DNA from: JAJDTT01 sp022827025 | Lineage (GTDB): Bacteria; Acidobacteriota; UBA6911; RPQK01; JAJDTT01 | NCBI GenBank assembly: GCA_965203535.1 | Contig: OZ241897.1 | Coordinates: forward strand, 5,975,436 to 6,039,435 | DNA length: 64,000 nucleotides | Reading direction: 5' to 3' | Shown here: positions 7,725 to 16,331 of the stretch, in pieces | Position numbering within the stretch: the stretch's first letter is position 1 | Layout: every line of letters begins with the position of its first letter | The notes under the pieces: model-generated | The model's input: the letters and a program-made list of their open reading frames with translations, nothing else | Databases searched by the model: none | What the model was told of the DNA's origin: nothing | Position numbers and translations under genes: made by a program

Positions 7725-9209
7725 CTAACGGGGCCAATCGGACGGGACCCGGACGACGAAGGTTCCCGCGATCTTGTCGTGCCATGCCTGCCGCTCCGCA
7801 TCCCAGAGAATCCAGAGCCATCCCAATCCGAAGACCAACGTCGAAAGGATGCTGCCGAGTCCACGCACCGCCGCCTCGGTGAACCGGATCGGCGCTCCAT
7901 CGGTACGCACGACGCGCACGCGGCAGATGATGCCGCCGACCGTCGTTCCTCTCCAACTCCAGTGAGCGACGCGATAGGCCAGAAAGAGCAGAATCGTTCT
8001 TCCGCCGTGGATGTCAAGCAGGTAGGCGACGAATGCCACCATGACGAGATCGATCAGGAGCGCTCCGATTCGGTTGAAAAATCTGGCGCGGGGAAACGTC
8101 GAAAGATCGTCTGCCGGCGCGGATTCGTCCGCAAGTGCGCTATTCGTGTGCACTTCCGGTGACCCTGCGTCAACCGGTCCCGTGCCTGCCGATACCGGCG
8201 GCGGCGACGGAACGCCCGGGGACGGAACGGCTGGCCTCTCTCTCCTCAACCCCACAAAGGCTTCGGTTGTGGCGGCGCCCAACGCCAGCACGCACAACAC
8301 GGACCATGCGGCGAACCCGAGGACCGGAATCATGTAGACCAGAGTGATCACCGCAAATCCGATGAGCAGCGACCTCGCTGCATCGGCACGGTTCTCCGGA
8401 GACCCCTCGGCCAGTATTCGCCTGCCGATCCAGCGTGCGACGCCTACGCTGCCGAAGAGGGCGGCGACCAGAAGCAATATCCAGAAGAATGGAATCAGGA
8501 CCAGGCCGATGACGGTCACCACAAGCATCAACGAAACGGGTGCGATCAGAACCACCGCCAGCATTCCTACCAGCCCGACGCTCAGCGGTTTTTCGTCTAG
8601 AGCCTGTGCGCAGGCATGCACAGTGCCCGGGAAAACAAAGTTGATCAGCAGATACAAGACGGCCAGAACGGCCACGATGGCCCAGACCCAGGGGAGACCC
8701 GGCACGATCGGCCGGCCCCAAAGCAGACCGTGGGTGAACCAGGGAATCATGTCGGCCACCATCCCCCCCGCGGGGATCGCCCCGATCGATACCTGTTCCC
8801 CGCCCGGTTCAAAGCCGGCGGGAACTTCGAGCCCGCCACCGAGCACCACCAGGTCTCCCTGCACCGCGGCGCCTTCCTCGATTTCGACCGTTCCACCCAA
8901 AACCACGGCATCACCTTGGACGCGAGCGCTTCCGGCAAGCGTCGCTCCACCGGCGATCACCACCATTTCGTCCCTGACCGTTCCTTCGATTCGAGCCAAG
9001 CCCGAAATGACGACGATTCGTTCGACTTCCTGATCGCTTCGCAGAACATAGTTTCCGCCGATCTTCACCACTTCACCGTCATCACCGCCGATTTCCAGAA
9101 CCCCGGGACCCGGCACCGCGTCAGAGTCGCCGGAATCGGTCCCGCAACCCGCTGTGAGACCCAAAATGACGATCAACATCAGTCCTGACACACCCCAAAC
9201 GAACTTCAT
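7725..9209 (-). CDS. Lipoprotein with bactofilin-like beta-helix, membrane helices and RDD domain
   Basis: A 494-residue protein that starts with a lipoprotein signal (LIVILGLTAGC). Residues about 45-130 are short repeats (RIEGTVRDEMVVIAGGATL, ARVQGDAVVLGGTVEIEEG) typical of polymer-forming/bactofilin-type beta-helices. Four or five transmembrane helices follow (about 150-310), then a P/S/G-rich linker (about 315-360) and a C-terminal RDD domain (RARFFNRIGALLIDLVMVAF, TVGGIICRVRVVRTDG, WHDKIAGT). The start has GGGAGG upstream and overlaps the stop of the anti-sigma-like gene by 4 bp (ATGA), so it is translationally coupled to the ECF sigma operon. It is probably an envelope scaffold or channel made in response to the stress that frees the sigma factor. 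Confidence 0.8.
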   Translation of the reverse strand: MKFVWGVSGLMLIVILGLTAGCGTDSGDSDAVPGPGVLEIGGDDGEVVKIGGNYVLRSDQEVERIVVISGLARIEGTVRDEMVVIAGGATLAGSARVQGDAVVLGGTVEIEEGAAVQGDLVVLGGGLEVPAGFEPGGEQVSIGAIPAGGMVADMIPWFTHGLLWGRPIVPGLPWVWAIVAVLAVLYLLINFVFPGTVHACAQALDEKPLSVGLVGMLAVVLIAPVSLMLVVTVIGLVLIPFFWILLLVAALFGSVGVARWIGRRILAEGSPENRADAARSLLIGFAVITLVYMIPVLGFAAWSVLCVLALGAATTEAFVGLRRERPAVPSPGVPSPPPVSAGTGPVDAGSPEVHTNSALADESAPADDLSTFPRARFFNRIGALLIDLVMVAFVAYLLDIHGGRTILLFLAYRVAHWSWRGTTVGGIICRVRVVRTDGAPIRFTEAAVRGLGSILSTLVFGLGWLWILWDAERQAWHDKIAGTFVVRVPSDWPR

Positions 9210-9658
9210 CGTCCAACCTCCCTTTCCTGGAGCAAGCGGGCCAACGCCGCGCCGAGAAATGCGCTCGCCATGTACACCATTGCCATCACGGCCATGAGAT
9301 ATCCCACAATTGATTCCAGAATCACCCGCCGCAAGATGCGGGCGCTGTCCGCCAGCACCACAACCGTATCGGTGACGGCAACGATGCTCGTCCCCAATCT
9401 CGTGGCCCCATAAGAATCGAAGATCCCAGGTGCCCCTTCCACGACGTGCCACGCCGCGCCACAGAGCACGACGAGCAGTCCAACCGACACCACTTGCCAG
9501 ACCCGGGGCCAGGCGATCCAAGGCTGGCCGTACCACGGGCTCTCACGCCGTCTTCGAACCTGGGCCATCACCCGGGGGGCGAGAGTCCGCGGCGCCTTTG
9601 GCGGCGGGAGCTCGGCCAGTCTTCGATGAATCAGGGACTCCAGATCATCGCGATTCAT
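9206..9658 (-). CDS. Small membrane protein, probable anti-sigma factor
   Basis: A 150-residue protein with a cytoplasmic charged N-terminus (residues 1-45, rich in R, L and E) and two predicted helices: WQVVSVGLLVVLCGAAWHVV (about 54-73) and a second in the segment ending MAVMAMVYMASAFLG. Its start overlaps the end of the ECF sigma gene by 14 bp. Position, size and topology fit a membrane-tethered anti-sigma factor that holds the sigma factor by its N-terminus. The typical zinc motif HxxxCxxC of ZAS anti-sigma factors is absent, so this is assigned by context only. Confidence 0.65.
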   Translation of the reverse strand: MNRDDLESLIHRRLAELPPPKAPRTLAPRVMAQVRRRRESPWYGQPWIAWPRVWQVVSVGLLVVLCGAAWHVVEGAPGIFDSYGATRLGTSIVAVTDTVVVLADSARILRRVILESIVGYLMAVMAMVYMASAFLGAALARLLQEREVGR

Positions 9659-10187
9659 GGTCCACCTCCATCATGCGCCGGAGAGCCCGGCGGCCCCGGT
9701 GAATGTCGGTCTTCACCTTGGCCAGGGTGACGTCCAGCATTCCGGCGATCTCTCCGTAGCTTCTGTCCTCGAAATGAAACAGCACCAGGGGCACCCGCTG
9801 ATGAGGAGGCAGCCGGCGTAATCCCTGCTCCAGCCGCGCATGCTCGCCGGCGCGTTCCAAGTCCGCCGCCTGCGACCCGGGCGCCACCAGCCTCTCTTCG
9901 TAACTCCGTCCGGTCGTGGCGCTGTCGGACGAACGCTGACTGAACAACCGCCAGCGAGCCCGGTACCGGGAGAGATGGTTCAGGCACAGGTTCGTCGTCA
10001 CGGTTCGCAGCCAACCTCCCGCCGCGGGGTTGCCGTCCAGCCGGTCGAAGTGTTCGAACGCCCTGAGAAACACCGTCTGGGACACGTCTTCGGCTTCGCT
10101 CTCGTCCCCCAGCAACCGCACGGCGATGCCGAAGACCCGGTCCTGGTGTTGGCAGACGAACGCCTCAAAAGCGCTGTTGTCGATCAT
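9645..10187 (-). CDS. ECF-type RNA polymerase sigma factor
   Basis: The 180-residue protein has region 2 (FGIAVRLLGDESEAEDVSQTVFLRAFEHFDRLDG, binding core polymerase and the -10 element) at about residues 18-51, and region 4 (LPPHQRVPLVLFHFEDRSYGEIAGMLDVTLAKVKTDIHRGRRALR, the -35 reader) at about 125-170. The size and the lack of regions 1 and 3 fit the extracytoplasmic-function group. The start has GGAG 5 nt upstream. It heads the operon with the anti-sigma-like protein and the bactofilin/RDD lipoprotein, and probably autoregulates from the 175-bp divergent region shared with the FG-GAP gene. Confidence 0.93.
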   Translation of the reverse strand: MIDNSAFEAFVCQHQDRVFGIAVRLLGDESEAEDVSQTVFLRAFEHFDRLDGNPAAGGWLRTVTTNLCLNHLSRYRARWRLFSQRSSDSATTGRSYEERLVAPGSQAADLERAGEHARLEQGLRRLPPHQRVPLVLFHFEDRSYGEIAGMLDVTLAKVKTDIHRGRRALRRMMEVDHESR

Positions 10188-10286
10188 AGAACTCCGGCGG
10201 CTGCGGAATCATCGTCATATAGGAAACCCCGAAGACCAGCGAAAGTTGCATTCGTTCGTCGAAATACTTGATTCAAACTTCAGACT

Positions 10287-10299
10287 TGAGATGATCTCA
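10287..10299. promoter_or_regulatory. Short palindrome in divergent promoter region
   Basis: TGAGATGATCTCA is a perfect 13-mer dyad in the 175-bp gap between the divergently transcribed sigma-factor and FG-GAP genes. It could be an operator, but a dyad of this length can arise by chance in AT-rich spacer DNA. Confidence 0.2.
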
Positions 10300-10362
10300 T
10301 TCATCATATGCTCAGCGATCCGGCGGAAAATCCGGGCTTGCTGCCAGACAACGGGAGGCGCC

Positions 10363-11577
10363 ATGAACTGGACCAGATATCGGAGTGCCTGTGGAATTTT
10401 TCTCGGATTCGCCACCGCGAGCTTGGCCCTCCAGGCCCGGGACCTGAAGTTCGAGGAACACCTCATCTCCAACGACTACACCTACGCCTACGCCGTGGCG
10501 GCCGCGGACCTGGACGGCGACGGCGACCTGGATCTCACGAGTTCCGACTGCGGGACCAAGGGGTCGCGCATCCACAATGCCTTCTACTGGTTCGAGAACG
10601 ACGGGTCCGGCAAGTTCCAGCGCCATTTCGTGGCCAAGGAGGACTGGCAAGGACGTTACGAACGGCACCGCCTGGCGGACATCAATCAGGACGGGCGAAT
10701 CGACCTGGTGGGGATCGACAACTTCTACGGCGACGTCTTCTGGTTCGAGAACCCGGGCAATCCGGCGCAGACCGATTCCTGGAAGAGGCACGCCATCACG
10801 AGCGGCGGCCTCATGGGGGCCTACGACGTGGACGTGGCCGATCTGGACGGGGACGGCCGTCCGGACGTGGCCGCCTCCAGTTGGCGGCTCGGGAACAAGT
10901 TCACCTGGTATCGGAATCCCGGTCCATGGCAGCACGAGGAGTGGCCCGCCCACGTCGTGGACGAAGGCCGGTTCGAGACCCGGATGATCCGGACGGGAGA
11001 CTTCAACGGGGACGGGCTCATCGACCTGGTGGGATCGGCCCGGGTGGCCGGCATGGTGCTCTGGTACGAGAACAGCGGGAATCCGGCCGCCGGTCCCTGG
11101 CGGCGGCACGTCATCAGCCTCCGCCACCGGCCCATGCATGGGACCCCCGCCGATATGGACGGGGACGGAGACCTGGACCTGATTATGGCGGGCGGCCTGT
11201 TGGGGGGAGAGGCTCCCGAACAACACTACTTGGTCTGGTATGAGAACGCGGACGGACCCGGGCGGGCCCGCCACTGGCGCATGCACAACATCGAGGAAGG
11301 ATTCTGGTACGGCTTCGAGGGTGTTCCCCACGACCTGGACCGGGACGGCGACCTGGACGTGGTGGCCACCGGGTTCGGCCAACAGGGGCAGATCGCCTGG
11401 TACGAGAATTCCGGAGATCCCACGGCGCCCTGGAAGAAGCACCCGCTGAAGGAGCATTGGATCCTGGGCGCCACCGTCATCGTGGCCGACATGGACGGGG
11501 ACGAGTGGCCCGACGTCGTCGCCGTGAACGAGCGGGGCCTCGAGCTGCGCTGGTGGCACAACCGGGGTCCCCAGTAG
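10363..11577 (+). CDS. Exported FG-GAP/VCBS repeat protein
   Basis: A 404-residue secreted protein (signal peptide to about LALQARD) made of repeated blades that carry calcium-binding loops of the form DLDGDGDLD, DINQDGRIDLV, DLDGDGRPDVA, DFNGDGLIDLV, DMDGDGDLDL and DLDRDGDLDVV. Such repeats fold as a seven-bladed beta-propeller related to the integrin alpha head. Function is likely extracellular adhesion or binding; no enzymatic motif is visible. The start has GGGAGG 5 nt upstream. It is divergent from the sigma operon, and its stop is followed at 11580 by a strong hairpin of the dispersed family. A much larger paralogue lies at 34735-37140. Confidence 0.85.
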   Translation: MNWTRYRSACGIFLGFATASLALQARDLKFEEHLISNDYTYAYAVAAADLDGDGDLDLTSSDCGTKGSRIHNAFYWFENDGSGKFQRHFVAKEDWQGRYERHRLADINQDGRIDLVGIDNFYGDVFWFENPGNPAQTDSWKRHAITSGGLMGAYDVDVADLDGDGRPDVAASSWRLGNKFTWYRNPGPWQHEEWPAHVVDEGRFETRMIRTGDFNGDGLIDLVGSARVAGMVLWYENSGNPAAGPWRRHVISLRHRPMHGTPADMDGDGDLDLIMAGGLLGGEAPEQHYLVWYENADGPGRARHWRMHNIEEGFWYGFEGVPHDLDRDGDLDVVATGFGQQGQIAWYENSGDPTAPWKKHPLKEHWILGATVIVADMDGDEWPDVVAVNERGLELRWWHNRGPQ

Positions 11578-11579
11578 GA

Positions 11580-11726
11580 GGGGGGACTTTCCTGTCCCCC
11601 CGTGCTTCATTATTGCTGTGTGTTTCGGCAAGCGGAAAGCGTAGAGTGGGGACTACCGTCCCCCCTAATCCCCCCAAGAGGGCGACTAAAAGTCGCCCCT
11701 CCCATTCGGCGACAAGGATGTCGCCG
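11580..11726. repeat. Hairpin-family repeat cluster
   Basis: Four hairpins in 147 bp: GGGGGGAC/GTCCCCCC with loop TTTCCT (11580-11601); GGGGAC/GTCCCC around TACC; GGGCGACT/AGTCGCCC with loop AAA; and CGGCGACA/TGTCGCCG with loop AGGA (11707-11726). The last is the exact reverse complement of the hairpin at 39796-39815. The cluster lies between convergent genes and runs into the end of the Rieske-protein gene, whose last 13 or so codons and stop are contributed by the repeat. Confidence 0.75.
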
Positions 11727-13458
11727 CTTCCGTCTCCGGTTCGTAGACCGGGTCTCCACGGTGGAGTCGAACAGCCACGCGGAGGGTCTGGTTCATGGCC
11801 CTTTGCGTCGGAGCGTGGGCCGCCAGGTAGCGGGCCGCGCCCACCATCACCAGATTCCTCTCCTCCCGATCCTCCGACTCGCCGAATTGCCGAACGGCCG
11901 CCTCCAGCATCTGGAAGGTGTGGAAGTTGGCATCTTCCCGCATCAGGCTCTCGGTCAGCGCCGAGATGAGCGGACCCTCGGACCCGCCCCCCTCCAGGTA
12001 GCTCCAGACCATCTGTCCGGCCCGGTCCGTCTCCTGCTGGTGGTTCATGAGGGTCAGCAGGCGGGACCGGATCGAATTCCCCTCCGCTCCGATTCCATCC
12101 GAGGCGCGGGTCGAAGGAAACCGCGCCGGCGGGATATTGAAAAACCGGTCCAGGTAGACCCGCATGGCTCCGTGGAACACTCCCCTCGTCAGATCCGGCG
12201 ACTGGTTGCGTTTGAGCAGTTGATGCAGGGCGTTGGAGTAGGTGAAGGTGTGAAGGACGGCGATCCAGTCGGCCAGCTCGTTCTGGACGTGAAAGCGGAC
12301 GATGCGCAGCGCCGCGGCACAGGCTACCGCCTGGGCCAACTGCACCGGTCGGGCGCCCCCGCGCAATGCCCCCAGCAGCGCCTCGATGGGGGTGTGGGGA
12401 TCGTCGCTGAACAGGGCATCGGTGAAGTCCTTCGGCTTGGTCCAGGTCTTCCCCCGCCCCGATTCCAGAGCCTCGGGAATCTGTGCCACAGCCTGGCGCA
12501 GCACCGGCACCAGGTCGATGGGGTGCCGCCACGGGTTCCTCTCCTCGCTTCGGACCGCCAGGCACAGAGGCTGGATCAGGGCGGGCAGCAACCGGCCGGC
12601 ATGCTCCCATCCGATTCGGTCCAACAGTTCGAACGCCTTGTTCACGAAGTCGATGACGTGGCCCCCGTCCAGGTAGACGTGGTCGGTGGCTGCAGCCCCG
12701 ACCAGGTCGGTCAACTCGGCGCTCGTCATCCCCTTGTGGACGGCGGTCAGCAGGCAGCGCTCCGCGCCCTCCGTGCTCCGGACCTCCACGAAGTAGCGGA
12801 ACCATCGCTTGAGATGGCCCGCCGGGATCTCCTGATTTCGAAGGGGCGGGATCTCGAACTTGGGGGTGCGGCCGGCACAGTCCCGGGCGATGTGGACCAG
12901 GCCGTGGTACATGGGCGGGATCCGCTCGGTCCCCTCCAGGAGGTCGCAGACGTTGGCCATGGCGCTGAGGATGGTGAGGCCGGAGCTCCAGTCCCGGCGA
13001 TGCCGGACGCCGTAGAGAGCGCCCTGCCGCGCGACCTCATCGTGGGAGACGCCGCTGTGGTGAAGCCCCACCACCGACTTGCCCACGATCAGGCTCAGGT
13101 TCTGCTCCATGCCCTCCTTGAGCCGCCGGCTCCAGCGCCGGACCGGATCGACCGGCGGCGGCGTGACGTCCAGGTAGACCTCTCCGCCCCGGACCTCCAC
13201 GCCGTAGGAATCCACATCGTCGGCGAACAGATTGAAGGTGCATCCGCTCACCAGGTCGAAGCGGGCATGGTGCCAGTAGCAGGTGAGGATGCCGTCCTCC
13301 ACGGTGCCGCGATGCAGGGGAAAACCCATGTGAGGACAGCGGTTGTCGACGGCGTGCAGCTCCCCGTCGTGGTCGAAGATAACGATGGGGACCGGGCCCC
13401 TGGACACCACCAGGGGACTCCTGGACCGAACTTCCTCCAGCGATCCGACGTGAAGCAT
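11686..13458 (-). CDS. Rieske [2Fe-2S] domain fused to a large helical domain
   Basis: 590 residues. The N-terminal 110 residues are a Rieske ferredoxin domain with ligands C41-x-H43 and C60-x2-H63 (NRCPHMGFPL, LTCYWHHARF). The remaining 470 residues are almost all alpha-helical and rich in conserved-looking His (MYHGLVHIARD, AVHKGMTSAEL, DGGHVIDFVNKAFE, RFHVQNELADW), which could form a second metal or substrate site; I do not recognise the family with certainty. Electron transfer from the Rieske cluster to an oxygenase-like helical domain is an inference. The start at 13458 has GGAGG 8 nt upstream and begins the Rieske fold; an ATG 27 codons earlier lacks a ribosome site. The C-terminus (SLSPNGRGDF) is translated from a repeat hairpin. 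Confidence 0.8.
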   Translation of the reverse strand: MLHVGSLEEVRSRSPLVVSRGPVPIVIFDHDGELHAVDNRCPHMGFPLHRGTVEDGILTCYWHHARFDLVSGCTFNLFADDVDSYGVEVRGGEVYLDVTPPPVDPVRRWSRRLKEGMEQNLSLIVGKSVVGLHHSGVSHDEVARQGALYGVRHRRDWSSGLTILSAMANVCDLLEGTERIPPMYHGLVHIARDCAGRTPKFEIPPLRNQEIPAGHLKRWFRYFVEVRSTEGAERCLLTAVHKGMTSAELTDLVGAAATDHVYLDGGHVIDFVNKAFELLDRIGWEHAGRLLPALIQPLCLAVRSEERNPWRHPIDLVPVLRQAVAQIPEALESGRGKTWTKPKDFTDALFSDDPHTPIEALLGALRGGARPVQLAQAVACAAALRIVRFHVQNELADWIAVLHTFTYSNALHQLLKRNQSPDLTRGVFHGAMRVYLDRFFNIPPARFPSTRASDGIGAEGNSIRSRLLTLMNHQQETDRAGQMVWSYLEGGGSEGPLISALTESLMREDANFHTFQMLEAAVRQFGESEDREERNLVMVGAARYLAAHAPTQRAMNQTLRVAVRLHRGDPVYEPETEAATSLSPNGRGDF

Positions 13459-13599
13459 CTTTCCTACCTCCCGCACCACAGAATACCTCAGCCCGAACGG
13501 GACGGGTTCCGAGCGCCGCCGGACCCCGGTACGAGCCATGCCTTTCCCGGGTGATTCCGCTACACTTCCGACCGGACCAGAAAGGGAGGCGATTCATCC

Positions 13600-14907
13600 A
13601 TGTCTACAACGGTAAGTCCGTTCCCCGCCCCACGTGTGGCCGCGTTGGCCGGAGTGTTGTTGTGCGCAGCCTGCGCCGGTCCCGCTACCGAGGCGCCGGA
13701 GACGGATCCGGTCACCGAAATTCTCCAGCAGAACATGGTCGTCGACGCCGCGGTCACCACGCGGTTTTTCCGCTTCCCCAAGGAGCCGGAGACCTCCTTC
13801 GATCCGGCGGCCCTGCTGGCGGAGGGGATCGACGTCGCCGTCTTGGGCGTCGGGACGGTCACCGAGGCGCTCATCGTGGGGGACTTCACTCCCTACCTCT
13901 ACTCGTCCCCCGAGCCGGGGCATGTCCTGGCTCGAAGTGTCTTCACCGGTGCTGACGCCGTCAAGCGTTTCCTCTGGGAAGTGGACGCCGTCCACGAGAC
14001 GGCCGCCGCCCACCCCGGCGTGGGTCTGGCTCTCACCGCGGACGACCTGGAACGCTTCCGCGCGGAAGGCAAGCTCTCTCTCATGCTGGGCGTGGACAGC
14101 GGCATCGTGGTCGAGGACCTGGCCACCCTTCGCGTCTACCACAAGCTGGGCCTGAGACGCCTGGAACTGGCCCACGCTTTCCCTGCCTCCTGGGCCGACG
14201 CCTGCTCCGGGATCCTGGACGACGACGACCTGGGACTGAACGACTTCGGACTGGAGGTGGTCCGGGAGTGCAATCGCCTGGGGATCCTGGTGGACCTGTC
14301 CCATTCCTCGGACCAGACCATGAAAGAGGCCATCGAGGCTTCCGACAAACCGGTCATCGCGTCCCATTCGGGAGCCCGGGCCCTGGTCGACGCGGTCCGA
14401 AACCTCACCGACGATCTGATCAAGGCACTGGCCAGAAAAGGCGGTTTGATCGCCGTCGGCGCCTATTACGACCCGAAACACCTGGAAGCGATCCGGACGG
14501 CGGGGACCTGGACGGCTCAGGCCCGGATCGGCAACTACCTGGCGGAACAATATCCCGATCCCTTCCGCCTGGCCGCAGCCATCCGCGATCCGGCCGAGAA
14601 GCAGAAGGCACTCGACGTCTTGGGTCTGCCTCCTCTGACTCCCCTTCTGACGGTCCGACCCTATTCCGGACTCATCACTCACGGCTCCAACGTGGAAGGC
14701 ACCCTGGACCACATCGATCACATCGTCAAGCTGGTCGGGATCGACCACGTGGGCATCGGGACCGACATCGACATGAGGCGGGAAGACTACGCCTGGCTCT
14801 ACCGGCAGTTCGCGGGCGGCCTGCTGGAGCGAGGCTACTCGGTGGAGGAGATCGCCAAGATCCTGGGTGGAAACTTCCTGCGCGTGCTCCGGGCCAACGA
14901 GGGGTAG
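13600..14907 (+). CDS. M19 membrane-dipeptidase-like lipoprotein, copy 1
   Basis: A 435-residue exported protein (signal ending in LLCAAC, probably lipid-modified) with the peptidase M19 (renal dipeptidase) barrel. Kept from the family: DLSHSSDQT and PVIASHSGARAL (two metal histidines), the YHKLGLRRLELAH segment, and HVGIGTDID (substrate-side Asp). Changed: the first metal pair, normally D-G-H-x-D, is VVDAAVT (residues 47-53), so the His and Asp are gone, and the bridging Glu position reads GVDSG with Asp. With one metal site damaged, the activity may be lost or altered. A close paralogue follows 46 bp downstream. Classic substrates of the family are dipeptides, including D-residue ones. Confidence 0.85.
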   Translation: MSTTVSPFPAPRVAALAGVLLCAACAGPATEAPETDPVTEILQQNMVVDAAVTTRFFRFPKEPETSFDPAALLAEGIDVAVLGVGTVTEALIVGDFTPYLYSSPEPGHVLARSVFTGADAVKRFLWEVDAVHETAAAHPGVGLALTADDLERFRAEGKLSLMLGVDSGIVVEDLATLRVYHKLGLRRLELAHAFPASWADACSGILDDDDLGLNDFGLEVVRECNRLGILVDLSHSSDQTMKEAIEASDKPVIASHSGARALVDAVRNLTDDLIKALARKGGLIAVGAYYDPKHLEAIRTAGTWTAQARIGNYLAEQYPDPFRLAAAIRDPAEKQKALDVLGLPPLTPLLTVRPYSGLITHGSNVEGTLDHIDHIVKLVGIDHVGIGTDIDMRREDYAWLYRQFAGGLLERGYSVEEIAKILGGNFLRVLRANEG

Positions 14908-14953
14908 GAGTCTGCGCCGCACTTCCCGCATCAATCAAGGAGACGACTTTCCC

Positions 14954-16261
14954 ATGCACCTGAGCAGAAGCCGGTTTTCCGTCCCTGTTCGAACCGCGTT
15001 TACCGTCCTGTTGCTGTGCGGAGCCTGCGCCGGTCCCGCTCCCGAGGCGCCGGACGCGGACCCGGTCACTGCGATTCTCCAACGGCACATGGTGGTCGAC
15101 CCTGCGGTCACGACTCGGTTTTTCCGTTTTCCCGAGGAACCCGAAACCCCCTTCGACCCGGCGGCTCTGCTGGCGGGAGGGATCGACGTTTCCGTTCTGG
15201 GCGTCGGAACCGTCACCGAGGCGCTCCTGATAGGGGACCTGAGCGACTACTGGTACACCTCCCCGCCGCCGGGGTATGTCATCGCTCACAGCGTCTTCAG
15301 CGGCGCGGATGCCGTCAAACGTTTCCTGTGGGAAATCGATGCCGTCCACGAGGCGGCCGCCGCTCACTCCCAGGTGGAGCTGGCTCGCACCGTGAATGAC
15401 TTGGAACGTTACCGTGCGGAAGGCAAGCTCTCCCTGATGCTGGGCGTGGACAGCGGCATCGTGGTCGAGGATCTGGCCACCCTTCGCGTCTACCACAGAC
15501 TGGGCCTCAGGCGCCTGGAGCCCGCTCATGCGTTCCCCGCCTCCTGGGCCGATGCCTGCTCCGGGATCCTGGACGACGACGACCTGGGACTGAACGACTT
15601 CGGACTGGAGGTGGTGCGGGAGTGCAACCGCCTGGGGATCCTGCTGGACCTGTCCCATTCCTCGGACCAGACCATGGATGAGACCATCGAGGCCTCCGAG
15701 AAACCGGTCATCGCGTCTCATTCGGGGGCCCGGGGTGTCGTCGATGCGGTTCGCAACCTCACCGACGATCAGATCAAGGCGCTGGCCCAAAAGGGCGGCT
15801 TGATCGCCGTCGGCGCCATGTACGATCCCAAACACCTGGAACCGATCCGCAAGACGGGTGCGTGGATGACCATGGCCAAGGTCAACAACTACCTGTTGGA
15901 ACGCTATCCGGACCCCTTCCGGCTGGCTGCGGCCATACGCAACCCGGTGGAGAAACAGCAGGCCCTCCAGGCCTTGGACCTGGAGCCGCTGTCTTCCATC
16001 CACAAGGTCAGACCCCGGTCGGGGGTCATCACCCAGGGGGCCACCGTGGAAGGCACCCTGGACCACATCGACTACATCGTGAAGCTGGTGGGGATCGACC
16101 ACGTGAGCATCGGGACCGACACCGACATCAGGCGGGAGGACTACGTGTGGCTCTACCAGCAGTTCGTCGGCGGTCTTCTGGAACGGGGATACTCGGAAGG
16201 AGAGATCGGCAAGATCCTGAGCGGGAACTTTCTGCGCGTGCTCCGGGCCAACGAGGAGTAA
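14954..16261 (+). CDS. M19 membrane-dipeptidase-like lipoprotein, copy 2
   Basis: 435 residues, the same length as copy 1 and co-linear along its whole length, with roughly four of five residues identical. It starts at the ATG preceded by AAGGAGA. It shares the same departures from active M19 enzymes: VVDPAVT in place of D-G-H-x-D and GVDSG at the bridging-acid position, while DLSHSSDQT, IASHSGARG and HVSIGTDTD remain. Since both copies share the loss, it predates the duplication. The nucleotide stretches 14202-14260 and 15556-15614 are identical, much closer than the flanks, which points to recent gene conversion. Likely co-transcribed with copy 1. Confidence 0.85.
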   Translation: MHLSRSRFSVPVRTAFTVLLLCGACAGPAPEAPDADPVTAILQRHMVVDPAVTTRFFRFPEEPETPFDPAALLAGGIDVSVLGVGTVTEALLIGDLSDYWYTSPPPGYVIAHSVFSGADAVKRFLWEIDAVHEAAAAHSQVELARTVNDLERYRAEGKLSLMLGVDSGIVVEDLATLRVYHRLGLRRLEPAHAFPASWADACSGILDDDDLGLNDFGLEVVRECNRLGILLDLSHSSDQTMDETIEASEKPVIASHSGARGVVDAVRNLTDDQIKALAQKGGLIAVGAMYDPKHLEPIRKTGAWMTMAKVNNYLLERYPDPFRLAAAIRNPVEKQQALQALDLEPLSSIHKVRPRSGVITQGATVEGTLDHIDYIVKLVGIDHVSIGTDTDIRREDYVWLYQQFVGGLLERGYSEGEIGKILSGNFLRVLRANEE

Positions 16262-16331
16262 TGGAGTTCCACAGCCGGCCCGCATCCCGTCTGAAATCAA
16301 CCCTCGGGACCGGCCCGAGAAAATCGCCGGC

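Noticed and set aside
11580..11601. Standard intrinsic terminator after the FG-GAP gene
   Set aside because: The stem is strong but no T-run follows, and the same hairpin recurs in places that are not gene ends.
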